Shown: positions 51,612-61,243, counted from the stretch's first letter. The stretch: DNA of 64,000 nucleotides from Phototrophicus methaneseepsis (GCF_015500095.1 NZ_CP062983.1:1054001-1118000); one strand, 5' to 3'. Translations and numbers: made by a program. Notes: generated by a model from the letters alone, not told the origin.

Positions 51612-52022
51612 ATGCCCAAGTTAAGCGTCTATCTGGTCCGCGCATCCTTGATTCATATGGGCGTCGGCTTCTTCTTCGGGGCCATGATCCTACATCACAA
51701 AGGCATCCCCATTTACGGTTGGACGTGGAAACTGCTCAATCCCCATATCGAACTCATGATCTTCGGCTGGGTGATGCAGCTCGTGATGGGCGTGGCTTTC
51801 TACGCGCTGCCGCGCTTTTCCCAACGAGAAAGCCGCTATGGTGCCGTTTATCTGGGCTGGTGGAGCTTTTTTCTGCTCAATGGTGGCGTTATCGCGACGG
51901 CAGTCGCGCAATGGTTCGATGTGGATAGCTTCGCACTATCCGGCAGATTGCTCATGCTGTTGGGCGTGCTGGTCTACGCGGTCATGATCTGGCCTCGTGT
52001 CAAACCGTCTGGCGTTGGGTAG
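51612..52022 (+). CDS. Four-helix membrane protein, paralogue of the preceding gene
   Basis: The 136-residue protein begins two bases after the previous stop. Four membrane helices are predicted, with the shared H..(F)GW..Q..MGV motif in the second helix and RFSQRES after it. A histidine pair (ILHHKG) near residue 30 may also bind a metal. The two paralogues could form a heterodimer that mimics part of a heme-copper oxidase or an NnrS-like unit. They are part of the nirK operon. Confidence 0.75.
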   Translation: MPKLSVYLVRASLIHMGVGFFFGAMILHHKGIPIYGWTWKLLNPHIELMIFGWVMQLVMGVAFYALPRFSQRESRYGAVYLGWWSFFLLNGGVIATAVAQWFDVDSFALSGRLLMLLGVLVYAVMIWPRVKPSGVG

Positions 52023-52086
52023 ATCGTGTCAGGCACAAGTAACCTATACAAAACGACAATTTCAAGTCATAACAGGAGAAACTATC

Positions 52087-52326
52087 GTGAATACTGTTGA
52101 TGTTCGTAGAATGATCCCGCGTGATCGTCATCCACTTATTTTCCAGACATTTGATGCCCTGGAACTGAACGAGCAATTCGAGCTGGTGAACGATCATGAT
52201 CCAAAACCGCTTTACTACCAGTTTCTGCATGAGCGCCCCGGCCAGTTTAGCTGGGATTATCTCGAGCAGGGGCCGGATATCTGGCGCGTTGCGATTGCCC
52301 GCAAGAGCGACACTGAGGGGGCTTGA
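52087..52326 (+). CDS. DUF2249-type small protein
   Basis: A GTG at 52087 follows AGGAG by 9 nt. The 79 residues (IPRDRHPLIFQTFDALELNE, LVNDHDPKPLYYQFLHERPG, WDYLEQGPDIWRVAIAR) match DUF2249, a small TusA-like fold common in denitrification clusters and near NO-related genes. The LVNDHDPKPL motif is the family hallmark. Its TGA overlaps the cupin ATG by one base. The biochemical role is unknown. Confidence 0.85.
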   Translation: MNTVDVRRMIPRDRHPLIFQTFDALELNEQFELVNDHDPKPLYYQFLHERPGQFSWDYLEQGPDIWRVAIARKSDTEGA

Positions 52327-52655
52327 TGAGCGACTATACGTTGATCCCAGCACTTGAAGAACTGATTGATGTGATCCAACCGGACAGCATCGTCAGCCGG
52401 ACTTTCCATAGAGATTGCCAATTCAAAACGATCCTGTTTGGCTTTGATGCCGGGCAGGAACTCAGTGAGCATACCTCCAGTCAGGCTGCCATTATTCAGA
52501 TCGTCAAGGGTGACGCTACCGTTACCCTGGGTGAGGACACACATGAACTCACAGCCGGAGCCTGGGTCCACATGCCGCCGCGCCTAAAACATAGCATCAC
52601 GGCGAAAACGCCGCTGTTGATGTTGTTATTGATGTTTGAGACGACAAACATATGA
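52326..52655 (+). CDS. Cupin-domain protein
   Basis: The ATG at 52326 overlaps the previous TGA. The 109-residue single-domain cupin has metal-ligand motifs LFGFDAGQELSEHTSSQAAI and ITAKTPLLML, with conserved histidines in SEHTS and LKHS. It is one of the small cupins found next to DUF2249 and NnrS-like genes, perhaps in NO handling or sensing. Its stop overlaps the next start as ATGA. Confidence 0.85.
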   Translation: MSDYTLIPALEELIDVIQPDSIVSRTFHRDCQFKTILFGFDAGQELSEHTSSQAAIIQIVKGDATVTLGEDTHELTAGAWVHMPPRLKHSITAKTPLLMLLLMFETTNI

Positions 52656-53737
52656 CCATGTTGAAAATCCTCCCGCGTGCGCTGATGCTGTTGAGTGTCG
52701 CTCTGGCGCTTCTGGGCGGACTGGGTTCAGGGTTGGCGCGGCTGGGATGGCAGATGGATTCGCTGAGCCAGAACTGGATTCTCGTTCATGGGCCACTGAT
52801 GATCTCCGGCTTTCTTGGCACGTTAATTTGCCTGGAGCGGGCTGTTGCGCTGGCTTCTCGCTACTGTTGGAGCATAGCCGTTCCAGTTATCAATGCCCTT
52901 GGTGCAGCTGCCTTACTCATCGTACAGGATACGATCCTGGCAAAGCTGCTGCTGACCGCAGGTAGCCTCGGATTAGTCATTCTTTTCGGCGTTATGCTGC
53001 GGTTGCATCCTTCGCGCGATATTGTCATCATGACGGCAGGCGCGCTCTGCTGGATGGCGGGCAACCGTCTGTGGTTGGCAGGTGCGCCTATCTACCAAGT
53101 AGTGCATCTATGGACGGCTTTTCTCATCCTGACCATTGTTGGCGAACGGTTAGAATTGTCTCGTGTGCGTCGCCTGACGCGCACCAGTGAGAACCTGCTC
53201 ATATCGGCGGTGACGGTCTATCTAGCCGGTGTTGCCCTGACGATTTTTAACCTTGACCTGGGGGTGCATCTGTTGGGAGTGGGTGCTGTTTTGATGGCGA
53301 CCTGGCTTCTGCATTATGATGTCGCTCGCCGCACAATCCGCCAGAATGGCCTGCCGCGCTATATCGCAGCTTGCCTGCTGGCAGGGTATGTGTGGCTTGG
53401 TTTCGGCGGGGGCCTGGCATTGTGGCACGGTGCTATCTATGCTGGGCCTGATTATGCCGCTGTGCTGCACGCTTTTTTGCTGGGTTTCGTGTTCTCAATG
53501 ATTTTTGGGCACGCACCAATCATCATCCCCGCACTGACGGGGCTTCAACTGACCTACTCTCCTGTCTTTTACGGGCATCTTGCTTTGCTACATCTCGCCC
53601 TGGTTTATCGCATGTACGGCAATCTAGCTGGGAGCTTTGTAGCAAGACAGCATGGCGCATTGTTGAATGTGATTGCTGTACTGCTGTTTTTGGCTATCAC
53701 GGTACTGACTGTCGTGCGATCTCGTATCAGGCAGTAG
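52652..53737 (+). CDS. NnrS-like polytopic membrane protein
   Basis: The 361 residues form about ten to twelve membrane helices (WILVHGPLMISGFLGTLICL, YAAVLHAFLLGFVFSMIFGH, APIIIPALTG). Histidines in HGPLM, LHAF and FGHAPII match the heme/copper ligands seen in NnrS, a family tied to relief from NO stress. It closes the nirK operon after DUF2249 and the cupin. The NnrS label is by pattern; the overall length is slightly short. Confidence 0.75.
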   Translation: MTMLKILPRALMLLSVALALLGGLGSGLARLGWQMDSLSQNWILVHGPLMISGFLGTLICLERAVALASRYCWSIAVPVINALGAAALLIVQDTILAKLLLTAGSLGLVILFGVMLRLHPSRDIVIMTAGALCWMAGNRLWLAGAPIYQVVHLWTAFLILTIVGERLELSRVRRLTRTSENLLISAVTVYLAGVALTIFNLDLGVHLLGVGAVLMATWLLHYDVARRTIRQNGLPRYIAACLLAGYVWLGFGGGLALWHGAIYAGPDYAAVLHAFLLGFVFSMIFGHAPIIIPALTGLQLTYSPVFYGHLALLHLALVYRMYGNLAGSFVARQHGALLNVIAVLLFLAITVLTVVRSRIRQ

Positions 53738-53802
53738 CGGTACAGCGCAAATGAGCCCTTAGCAATGTGATACCTGCCAAACATGCTGTAATGAAATAGA
53801 CC

Positions 53803-54168
53803 CTACACCTCGTCGACGAGTGGCTGCCAGAGTTCAATTCGGTGCCTTTCTGGATCATAGAAGTAAAACAAACGTGCACGCCACTTCTGCTTGATGTCGG
53901 TAACTCGTACACCTTTCTGCTGCAAATCTGTGTGAGCTGCAACGACATCCTGAACTTGCCATGAGAGCGTTATTCCCTGCCCTTTGGCACTTTCAATGGT
54001 GGCTTTTGCCGTGTCGGCGATGCTGAGATATGACGTCAGCGTTAGTTGAAACTCCACGAACCAATCTGTTTGATGTGAGACTGCGAAGCCAAGGGTATCC
54101 CGGTAAAATGAAACGGTTTCTTCCCACTGAGTACAATATAAAATAGTATTCGTTCGCTGAATAATCAT
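53803..54168 (-). CDS. Glyoxalase/bleomycin-resistance (VOC) family protein
   Basis: The 121 residues have the two beta-alpha-beta-beta-beta units of the VOC fold (NTILYCTQWEETVSFYRDTL, GFAV; ITLSWQVQDVVAAHTDLQQK, ARLFYFYDPERHRIELWQP). The C-terminal glutamate in RIELW is a usual metal ligand. Members act as lyases, dioxygenases or drug-binding proteins. The substrate is unknown. It is monocistronic and convergent with the nirK operon. Confidence 0.85.
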   Translation of the reverse strand: MIIQRTNTILYCTQWEETVSFYRDTLGFAVSHQTDWFVEFQLTLTSYLSIADTAKATIESAKGQGITLSWQVQDVVAAHTDLQQKGVRVTDIKQKWRARLFYFYDPERHRIELWQPLVDEV

Positions 54169-54568
54169 CGCTCTCTTTGGCCCCTCTTTCTCCGAAGTGG
54201 AATTACACTGACTTTTGATTCTATACGTGTGATTTAAACATCTTTCATTATTAGAAAGTAATCATTTCGGTGAACAAGTTTGGTAGACTGGCTGAATTTC
54301 ATCAGCGAGATAGAAGCTGCCTTTGTCCCATTGCATACAAATTGGGGTCAATCTTAATAGACCAGAGTGATCACTATTTCTCCTTATCAATATTATGTCA
54401 TGGTATGCCGAGGCTCGCGTTGTAATACCGCTGATGTGATCACTTGGTGTTATTCTTTGGCTCAAAGTGAGTTGCTTCCTCTCTATTCATCATCGTTTCT
54501 ATTGATCGTTGTTCAGATGGATAGCGTATACTATCTTTTTACAGCGATTTACGGATACTACCTGAATC
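54169..54568. promoter_or_regulatory. Intergenic region with two GTGATCAC palindromes
   Basis: No gene is supported in these 400 bp. AGTGATCACT (54366-54375) and GTGATCAC (54436-54443) are palindromes about 70 bp apart upstream of the response-regulator gene, and may be operators. A 74-codon frame across them has no recognisable domain. Confidence 0.4.
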
Positions 54569-55270
54569 ATGTGCAAATTATTGCTGGTTGAAGATGCAAC
54601 TGACCTCGCAAATGTCCTTAAGCGGGATTTAACCAGGGCTGGTTTTGATGTATTACATGCGGCGGATGGCCTGCACGCCTTACAACTCCATGCCAGCCAA
54701 AACCCGGATCTCATCATCTTAGATTGGATGCTGCCTAAGTTAGACGGCATCGGTGTCTTGCGGCAAATTCGCGAGCATTCTGCGACGCCGGTCATTATGT
54801 TAACGGCACGTGTTGAAGAATTAGACCGTGTGATGGGCTTGGAGGTCGGCGCAGATGATTACATGACCAAACCCTTTAGCACCCTGGAATTGATCGCCCG
54901 CGTTAAAGCCATGTTACGCCGTGTGGCATTGATCGAACAAACCCTCAAGCAAGACCGTCAGCCTGATGACACATCCATGATTCAATACGGTGACTTGTAT
55001 TTAGACCCTACCAACTATAGTACGCAGATCAATGGCACATCATTGGACCTGTCTCGCACAGAATTTGACTTGCTCCGGCTATTTTTACTGAATCCGGGCC
55101 GAGCATTTAGCCGCGCTTACTTATTAGAAACGATCTGGGAAGTCGATTATCTGGGCGGGGATAGGGCCGTTGATAACGCCGTGATGCGGTTACGTAAAAA
55201 ATTGGGGTCCATGGGCGATGCAATAGAAACCGTCTGGGGGGTTGGGTACAGGCTGCATGATGAACATTAA
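54569..55270 (+). CDS. OmpR-family response regulator
   Basis: The receiver domain (residues 1-120; LLLVEDATDLANVL, LIILDWMLPKLDG with the acceptor aspartate near 50, MLTAR, TKPF) is followed by a winged helix (RTEFDLLRLFLLNPGRAFSR, VDNAVMRLRKKLG, VWGVGYRLHDEH). The 233-residue length is normal. The kinase gene starts inside its end. It probably controls the ABC exporter downstream, where two TGCGACA repeats at 11-bp spacing fit an OmpR-type site. Confidence 0.92.
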   Translation: MCKLLLVEDATDLANVLKRDLTRAGFDVLHAADGLHALQLHASQNPDLIILDWMLPKLDGIGVLRQIREHSATPVIMLTARVEELDRVMGLEVGADDYMTKPFSTLELIARVKAMLRRVALIEQTLKQDRQPDDTSMIQYGDLYLDPTNYSTQINGTSLDLSRTEFDLLRLFLLNPGRAFSRAYLLETIWEVDYLGGDRAVDNAVMRLRKKLGSMGDAIETVWGVGYRLHDEH

Positions 55271-56882
55271 ATTATTGTGGCGCTTTTCCTTATCGGTTGC
55301 GTGGGGGCTATCGCTAGCCTTTGTGACTGGTTTAATTACAATACTCGGATTAATGGGACAAACAACAGGCACCAGTCTCGGCGCTTCTATGCTGATTATG
55401 GTGGCTTCTGTACTGATTTTTGTGTTCCTCACCCAGTTACCTACGGGGCGCTGGTGGCAACGTATCCTCTACGAGCTGCTGATGTTTGCTGGATCGGGGA
55501 TGCTGGTCTATATCGGGCTGGCATGGATGAATATGGTAGGGATTGATAGCATGGAGTCTATCAATGACCAGCTTTTCACTTTTTTCATCCCGCTAGCGAT
55601 TTTTTCCCATGTTGCCATACGGATTTTTGCACGGCCTTACGTAGTCTGGGGCCAGATGCGCAAGCGGCGGCTTGTCTGGGACATCACACATGCTCAGTTG
55701 CGGCTCGTCATCCTGACGATGGTCGTTTTATTTGCCTTGTTGATCATCTTGCAACTAGCCAGCTTTAACTATGATACGCAATCCTCTGATTATATTACGA
55801 CGATGATCACGCTGTTCATCGCGATGGCGGGATTTTTCGGCATTTTGACGGGGATCATGTTGTTTATCGTGATTATCCCGGCTAGCTTTATCTCCTATAA
55901 CACAGCTCGCCGCATTACGCAGCGCCTCGATGAACTGGTTGCTGTAACGCAGTCTATCCGCAATGCTGATTATGATGCCCGCGTCACTGTGGAAGGCATC
56001 GACGAAATCGCACGATTGCAGACGAATTTCAACGCCATGATGGATGAACTCGATACTGCTCGCCAGCAGTTAGAAGCTGAACGCGATGCAGTACGGCAGC
56101 TATTGAACTCTCGGCGGCGCTTATTTGCCGATGTGTCGCACGAACTGCGAACCCCTGTCGCCACCATCCGCGGCTATTTAGATTCGCTCAACATCCAGGC
56201 TAACACTGCCGATGATATCGAGATCATCAAGCGGGAGACATTGCGCTTGCAACGGCTGATTGACGATGTGTTCACGCTTGCACGGGCCGATGTTGACCAG
56301 TTGCAATACAGCATCCAGGTGATGGATATCACTGGAATACTGGAACATACGAAGCAGGCTGTTCGTAAGCAAGCGTGGCAATCGCGCAAAGTGGATATTG
56401 TGTTGGACTATACGCCACAGATCCCACTTGTGATGGTTGATGAAGAACGGCTTGAACAGGTGCTTTATAACCTCTTGCGGAATGCCGTCCGTCACACGCC
56501 CCCCGGCGGGTTTATCCGCATGATTGTTAGTGCCACAGCGGCACACGTCCGCATTGATGTTCAGGATACGGGCGAGGGCATTGCAGCAGCCGATTTACCT
56601 TATATCTGGGATCGCTTCTATCGTGCGGCGGAAACACGCGCTCATGATCCTGGTGGGTCTGGCTTAGGTCTGGCGCTGGTCAAAGAGATGGTGGAAGCCA
56701 TGCATGGTACTGTCGGCGTCACGAGTACAGTCGGGCGCGGTAGCTGCTTTACGATCAAGTTGCGCCGCGCACAGGCTCAACTCAACGAAAGCACGTCCAC
56801 TCTGAGCGAACACATCTCAGGCAATCAACTACCAGGCCAGAACAGCGATCAAATCTCCATGGCAGCTAACGCGGAAATGTAG
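55257..56882 (+). CDS. Membrane sensor histidine kinase with HAMP domain
   Basis: The start is ATG 55257 (or the next ATG at 55260), overlapping the regulator's end; upstream codons belong to that gene. About six membrane helices fill residues 1-205. A HAMP domain follows (TARRITQRLDELVAVTQSIR), then HisKA with the histidine near residue 295 (DVSHELRTPVATIRGYLDSL), and HATPase with NLLRNAVRHTPPGG, DTGEGIA and GGSGLGLALVKEM. There is no large outside domain, so it probably senses within the membrane, as do kinases that guard antibiotic-export ABC systems. Confidence 0.9.
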   Translation: MMNIKLLWRFSLSVAWGLSLAFVTGLITILGLMGQTTGTSLGASMLIMVASVLIFVFLTQLPTGRWWQRILYELLMFAGSGMLVYIGLAWMNMVGIDSMESINDQLFTFFIPLAIFSHVAIRIFARPYVVWGQMRKRRLVWDITHAQLRLVILTMVVLFALLIILQLASFNYDTQSSDYITTMITLFIAMAGFFGILTGIMLFIVIIPASFISYNTARRITQRLDELVAVTQSIRNADYDARVTVEGIDEIARLQTNFNAMMDELDTARQQLEAERDAVRQLLNSRRRLFADVSHELRTPVATIRGYLDSLNIQANTADDIEIIKRETLRLQRLIDDVFTLARADVDQLQYSIQVMDITGILEHTKQAVRKQAWQSRKVDIVLDYTPQIPLVMVDEERLEQVLYNLLRNAVRHTPPGGFIRMIVSATAAHVRIDVQDTGEGIAAADLPYIWDRFYRAAETRAHDPGGSGLGLALVKEMVEAMHGTVGVTSTVGRGSCFTIKLRRAQAQLNESTSTLSEHISGNQLPGQNSDQISMAANAEM

Positions 56883-56884
56883 TC

Positions 56885-56902
56885 TGCGACATTTTTGCGA
56901 CA
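56885..56902 (+). promoter_or_regulatory. TGCGACA direct repeats at 11-bp spacing (candidate OmpR-type site)
   Basis: TGCGACA at 56885-56891 and at 56896-56902 sit just after the kinase stop and about 80 bp before the ABC ATPase start. The 11-bp period suits a response-regulator dimer. ACGATAATTATAAGA shortly after could hold a -10 element. Confidence 0.5.
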
Positions 56903-56977
56903 CTTTTACGATAATTATAAGACACCTCTTTTTTATCATCCTGGATGTATCCATTTAAGCAGATAAGGACATCCAAG

Positions 56978-57694
56978 ATGGTGAAAAACGCAATCTTGAT
57001 CCAAGCAAGCCATCTTTCTCGCACGCTCACCCTGGGCAGTGAACCCTTACACGTCCTCAAGGACCTATCGTTTGAAGTCCGGCGTGGGGAATGGGTCTCG
57101 CTCACTGGCCCGTCCGGGTCTGGTAAATCGACGCTGCTCGGCTTGCTGGCTGGCATCGATACGCCGACCAGCGGCAATCTCGCTATCGACGGTGTTGATA
57201 TTACCCACATGAGTGAGCATCAGTTGGCCCGCATCCGTAATGAGAAAATTGGCATTGTCTTTCAGTCATTCAACCTCATTCCGACCCTAACCGCGCAGGA
57301 AAATGTAGAAATGCCACTCTATATCCGTACCTCTGCCGGCGATGCACAAAAGCAGGCCCGCATCATGCTGCAAGAGGTTGGCCTGGGCGATCGTCTGAAC
57401 CATCGCCCGCACCAGTTATCCGGTGGACAGCAGCAACGTGTTGCGATCGCCCGCGCCCTGGTCACGAAACCAGCTGTCTTGCTGGCAGATGAGCCGACCG
57501 GCAACCTTGATACAGATACTGGCGATCAGGTATTGGAACTCTTTGCTGAACTACGTGCTCTCTTCGGTTTAACCATTGTCGTTGTCACCCACGATCAGCA
57601 AGTGGCGGACTACGCCGATAGAACTTTGCATCTCGTCGATGGTGAATTTGTGCGTAGCATGGATGAAGCACCCAAATACAAGGCAGGGGCATAA
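56978..57694 (+). CDS. ABC transporter ATP-binding protein (MacB/LolD type)
   Basis: The ATG at 56978 follows AAGGA by 8 nt; the frame is open from 56945 without a site. The 238 residues contain Walker A (GPSGSGKST), the Q loop ([16 protein letters not shown]), the signature [15 protein letters not shown], Walker B ([12 protein letters not shown]) and the H loop (VVVTHD). The [11 protein letters not shown] and NLD features are typical of MacB/LolD exporters. The permease gene overlaps by one base (TAATG). The likely role is export of lipids, peptides or drugs, under the two-component system upstream. Confidence 0.93.
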   Translation: MVKNAILIQASHLSRTLTLGSEPLHVLKDLSFEVRRGEWVSLTGPSGSGKSTLLGLLAGIDTPTSGNLAIDGVDITHMSEHQLARIRNEKIGIVFQSFNLIPTLTAQENVEMPLYIRTSAGDAQKQARIMLQEVGLGDRLNHRPHQLSGGQQQRVAIARALVTKPAVLLADEPTGNLDTDTGDQVLELFAELRALFGLTIVVVTHDQQVADYADRTLHLVDGEFVRSMDEAPKYKAGA

Positions 57695-60186
57695 TGCGAC
57701 GCTATCTATTCTTCATCAAGTACGCCCTCAGAGGGTTACGACGTGGTGGTCAGCGTGTATTAATTGCCATGCTGGCTGTAGGGTTCGGCGTGATGTCGCT
57801 GATTACAATGGGGACAATTGCACAGGCGATGCAAAACGCCATGGAAACCTCCCCGGAGCTGGTCATTGGCGGCGATTTGCGCATCTCTAAAAGCGAGATG
57901 GTTTCCAACGAAGAAATCAGCAATTTACTGGGACCGATGCAAGCTGAGGGACTCATCACCAGCTATAGCCCGGTCAGCGAATTCTATGAATTCATGATGC
58001 GGACCGCCGATAGTAGCCGCATACGGTATATCTCCCGTTTGTTCGGTGTCGATCCGACGACGTATCCGATTGCCGGTGACATAACGATCAAAGAACCCGC
58101 CAACAGCACGCTATCAGACTTGATATCAGAACTGGGCACAACGGTCGTTACGCGCGATATTGCCGATGAATATGGCCTGAAAGTAGGCGATACGATGCGG
58201 TTGACCTCCTATGATGGGGAGATGTCGCTGGCAATGCCGCTCACAATCACGGGGATTGTCAACGATAATCCCTCTCACATGGGCAGGCATGTCTATTACA
58301 GCCTGGAAACCACCGAAGCGCTCTTTAGCGAAACCGCTATCTATGATTACGTGGTCGTACAAACCGATCATCAAGAAGAAGCCGCGGCTGCGATCGGTGA
58401 GGCAGGCTGGTTTGCTCAACGGGCGGATTTACAGGTCATTGAACAAAGCTCGAATGATGAACTGTTCGTATTCATGGTCCAGGGTGCGGGTATTCTGGGG
58501 TTGCTGGTGGGCGGCATCGGCATCGCCAACACAATGCAGGTACTACTGACCCAGCGTAAGCATGAAGTCGGCATCCTCAAGACGCTCGGATATTCACAGC
58601 AGGATATGATCTTCATCTTCGTGTTGGAAGCCGGATTGCTGGGTGTGGTTGGCAGTGTTGTGGGCGCGTTGCTCTCGATGGTTGTCGCGAATGGCATCAT
58701 GCAGATCTTCTCCAGCAGTAGCACTTTGCTAATGCAATGGACTCCGGACCCGCGGTTGATGGGCGGCGGCATCCTCATTGGTATCGTCACAACGGTCATC
58801 TTTGCGATGTATGCCATTGTCAGTGTGAGCAGCGCGCGCCCGACTGTCATCTTCCGGCGGGAAACCAGGCAGGGCCGTAGCTGGCGCGGGATTTTTACCG
58901 CACTTGGGTTTTATGCGCTGCTGGCGATTCCATTCTCTGGCGTGACCAGTCTATTCCTGGGCTCTGTGATAAAGGGCGTCGGTATTCTGTTGTTCGCGCT
59001 GGTTGGCCTTGTGGTGCTGGGGATCGGGCTCGGTATACTGACCTGGGTTATCCTGCGTATCATGCCCACCTTTAATTTCAATCTGCTGCGGATGGCACGC
59101 AATAATATGCGGAAACGCGCTTTCTCGATGATCTTCGCCATGATTGCGCTATTCGTAGGCGTATTCACACTGGGTTTCGCGATGACCATTATTCAGGTTA
59201 GCCTGAGTGAATATTCTGAACGTAATCCTGAAATCGAAGGCTATAACTTGCAGGTACTGGCCGATACAGACACCGCGCCGGAGGTCGTATCCGCGCTAGA
59301 GGCTGAAGGCGTAGAAGCGGTGAACGCTCGTTATAGTACGTCCGCTGGACAACTATCTTTTGAGGGCGCGGATAATTATTGGGATAATAGTGCGCTGCAA
59401 ATTCGCAGTATGCCCTGGGATATAGACGTCCTCGAAGGTCCTGAACTCGGCAGTGAAATCGGCGTGTATGTTTACGCGCCCGATGAGATCGAACTCAATG
59501 GCGAGATGAGCTATACCATGCCGGATGGCACTGTTTATTCCTTGCCGATTTTGGGGCGATATGTGAGCATCGGCGGTACCGTTCTGAATAATATCTATCA
59601 GCCGGTGATCAGTTGGGAAACATACGAGTCACTAGGCAGTCCAGCGCTTAATCACGTGGAAGTCTATGCTATGGCAGATAACGCACGGGTACAGGAGATC
59701 GCCAGTACGATTGGGCAAGCATTCCCAGATGTGTTGACGACGAACAGCATCGACCTGATGGAAGAAGTAAATGGGATGTTCCTCAACATATTCTACTTTG
59801 CACTGTCGATGTCTGGCCTGGCCTTGTTGGCGGGTGTGATGTTGATTGCGAATGTGGTCAGTCTGGCTATGATGGAACGCCGTTACGAAATCGGTGTGAT
59901 GAAAGCTGTCGGGTATACGCAATCCAATGTGTTGCTGACGATTGTGCTGGAATATGGGCTCGTGGGGTTTGTCGCGAGTATCGTGGGTATAGTGGGAGTA
60001 CAAGCTATGATCACCTTCATCACATTTACCCAATCTGCCGCCGAAGGGATGCTGTTCATAGAACCTATCACGGCTGTTATCATCCTGATTGTGGGATTGG
60101 GCCTGACGCAGGTTACAGCGCTAACAGCGGCATGGTCACCTGCGAAAATCCGCCCCTTAGCCATCCTCAATGAACGCGCATCATAA
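57694..60186 (+). CDS. FtsX-family ABC permease with two FtsX domains
   Basis: The 830-residue protein has an N-terminal membrane helix, a MacB-like periplasmic domain (about 45-240), an FtsX domain (about 255-380; GIANTMQVLLTQRKHEVGIL and KTLGYSQQDMI), further membrane helices, a second outside domain (about 490-690), and a C-terminal FtsX domain (MMERRYEIGVMKAVGYTQSN). It is thus a two-module permease of the type seen in lipoprotein- or peptide-handling exporters of Gram-positive-like cell plans. It ends the operon before a clear terminator. Confidence 0.9.
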   Translation: MRRYLFFIKYALRGLRRGGQRVLIAMLAVGFGVMSLITMGTIAQAMQNAMETSPELVIGGDLRISKSEMVSNEEISNLLGPMQAEGLITSYSPVSEFYEFMMRTADSSRIRYISRLFGVDPTTYPIAGDITIKEPANSTLSDLISELGTTVVTRDIADEYGLKVGDTMRLTSYDGEMSLAMPLTITGIVNDNPSHMGRHVYYSLETTEALFSETAIYDYVVVQTDHQEEAAAAIGEAGWFAQRADLQVIEQSSNDELFVFMVQGAGILGLLVGGIGIANTMQVLLTQRKHEVGILKTLGYSQQDMIFIFVLEAGLLGVVGSVVGALLSMVVANGIMQIFSSSSTLLMQWTPDPRLMGGGILIGIVTTVIFAMYAIVSVSSARPTVIFRRETRQGRSWRGIFTALGFYALLAIPFSGVTSLFLGSVIKGVGILLFALVGLVVLGIGLGILTWVILRIMPTFNFNLLRMARNNMRKRAFSMIFAMIALFVGVFTLGFAMTIIQVSLSEYSERNPEIEGYNLQVLADTDTAPEVVSALEAEGVEAVNARYSTSAGQLSFEGADNYWDNSALQIRSMPWDIDVLEGPELGSEIGVYVYAPDEIELNGEMSYTMPDGTVYSLPILGRYVSIGGTVLNNIYQPVISWETYESLGSPALNHVEVYAMADNARVQEIASTIGQAFPDVLTTNSIDLMEEVNGMFLNIFYFALSMSGLALLAGVMLIANVVSLAMMERRYEIGVMKAVGYTQSNVLLTIVLEYGLVGFVASIVGIVGVQAMITFITFTQSAAEGMLFIEPITAVIILIVGLGLTQVTALTAAWSPAKIRPLAILNERAS

Positions 60187-60234
60187 TCTTTACAACAGGT
60201 CCACCTAAAGCGGCACAACTCGAACAGTTGAGAG

Positions 60235-60263
60235 CAGCGGCACTATAGCCGCTGTTTTTATTT
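60235..60263 (+). terminator. Rho-independent terminator of the ABC exporter operon
   Basis: CAGCGGC (60235-60241) and GCCGCTG (60248-60254) form a perfect 7-bp stem with a 6-nt loop, followed by TTTTTATTT. It lies 49 bp after the permease stop. Confidence 0.85.
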
Positions 60264-60489
60264 CTCTAGACATCAATCCCCGCTCAAATTCTTCTTTCCA
60301 GTTGCAGGTTTGAATAGAAACCGGGCTAAGTTATCACCATAATCACATAGATTCACAAGCAAATCGTCAAATATATCTACATCATAGTGTCTCTCTTTGG
60401 CGTAGAGCTTGGTTTTGTCACTTCACCTTACCCCATCGAGAGACTTTAGCTATGCTCTATCTAGAATAAATTCATAATAGTGAATTTTT
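60264..60489. other. Intergenic region between convergent genes
   Basis: I see no gene, repeat or further terminator between the exporter terminator and the end of the VOC gene. Confidence 0.4.
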
Positions 60490-60885
60490 CTATTCAGCGG
60501 GGCTGTGCTGAGGTACCGTGAGATACCAATAAACGCCAAAGCGATCAACGAGATCTGCACAGCAATCACTCCATGGTAAAACTCTGAGTGGTGTGCAGAT
60601 AGCAGCGCCTTCACTCAAAACAGCGTAGGCGCTCTGTACTGCTTCCTTATCATCAAAAATAATACCAAAACTCATGGCTGGATACTTCGGAAGCACTTCT
60701 GTAATAAAGTTATCGCCGACCTCACTGATCGCAAGAAAGGATTGATCATCCTTTATAAGTTCGGCATGTAGAAACGTCCCGTCAGTGTGCTTCACATTGT
60801 AACCAAGCTCAGCACGAAACGCTCTTTGATAGAACTCAACAGCCTCCACACTACCTTTTACGTAGATCTGTATGCCTATCTCCAC
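60490..60885 (-). CDS. VOC/PhnB-like (glyoxalase-fold) protein
   Basis: The 131 residues match the PhnB-like branch of the VOC fold (GIQIYVKGSVEAVEFYQRAF, FLHAELIKDDQSFLAISEVG, MSFGIIFDDKEAVQSAYAVL, and a C-terminal DLVDRFGVYWYLTVP in the place of the usual DxFGxxWxL). These small proteins often have no known reaction. It is monocistronic. A perfect 12-bp palindrome lies about 75 bp upstream of its start and may be an operator. Confidence 0.85.
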   Translation of the reverse strand: MEIGIQIYVKGSVEAVEFYQRAFRAELGYNVKHTDGTFLHAELIKDDQSFLAISEVGDNFITEVLPKYPAMSFGIIFDDKEAVQSAYAVLSEGAAICTPLRVLPWSDCCADLVDRFGVYWYLTVPQHSPAE

Positions 60886-60959
60886 TTTAATGTTTCCTTT
60901 GTTTTGACGCAGTATTGTACGGGCCTCTTATTGCGAAATGCCAATGCCCGACAATGATT

Positions 60960-60971
60960 GAACAATTGTTC
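60960..60971. promoter_or_regulatory. Perfect palindrome upstream of the VOC gene
   Basis: GAACAATTGTTC is a perfect 12-bp palindrome, 75 bp before the minus-strand VOC start. It may be an operator; 12 bp is short enough that chance cannot be dismissed. Confidence 0.35.
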
Positions 60972-61243
60972 TGATTATATCTGTGGAACTCAAAAAGACA
61001 AAGTGCCAAACAATAGGCTCATCGGTTAGCCGACAGCGTAGATAGCTGTTGTTCCTCAATTCCGTTGACAAGAACAGGAAATGTATTATTCGCTTTTTTC
61101 AAATTAAATAGGATGTATTCAAAACCGAGTGAACTGCGCTTATCTTTAGCAGAAAGTGTTGATAGGCGAACGCTTGCCATCGTTCTACATGAGTAAATGG
61201 CCGGTAGACTTGATTTATGCCCGGTGCCAATCTAAAATCCCTT

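Noticed and set aside
54367-54591. 74-codon ORF upstream of the response regulator
   Set aside because: It runs over the palindromes and into the regulator start, with no domain or ribosome-binding site.
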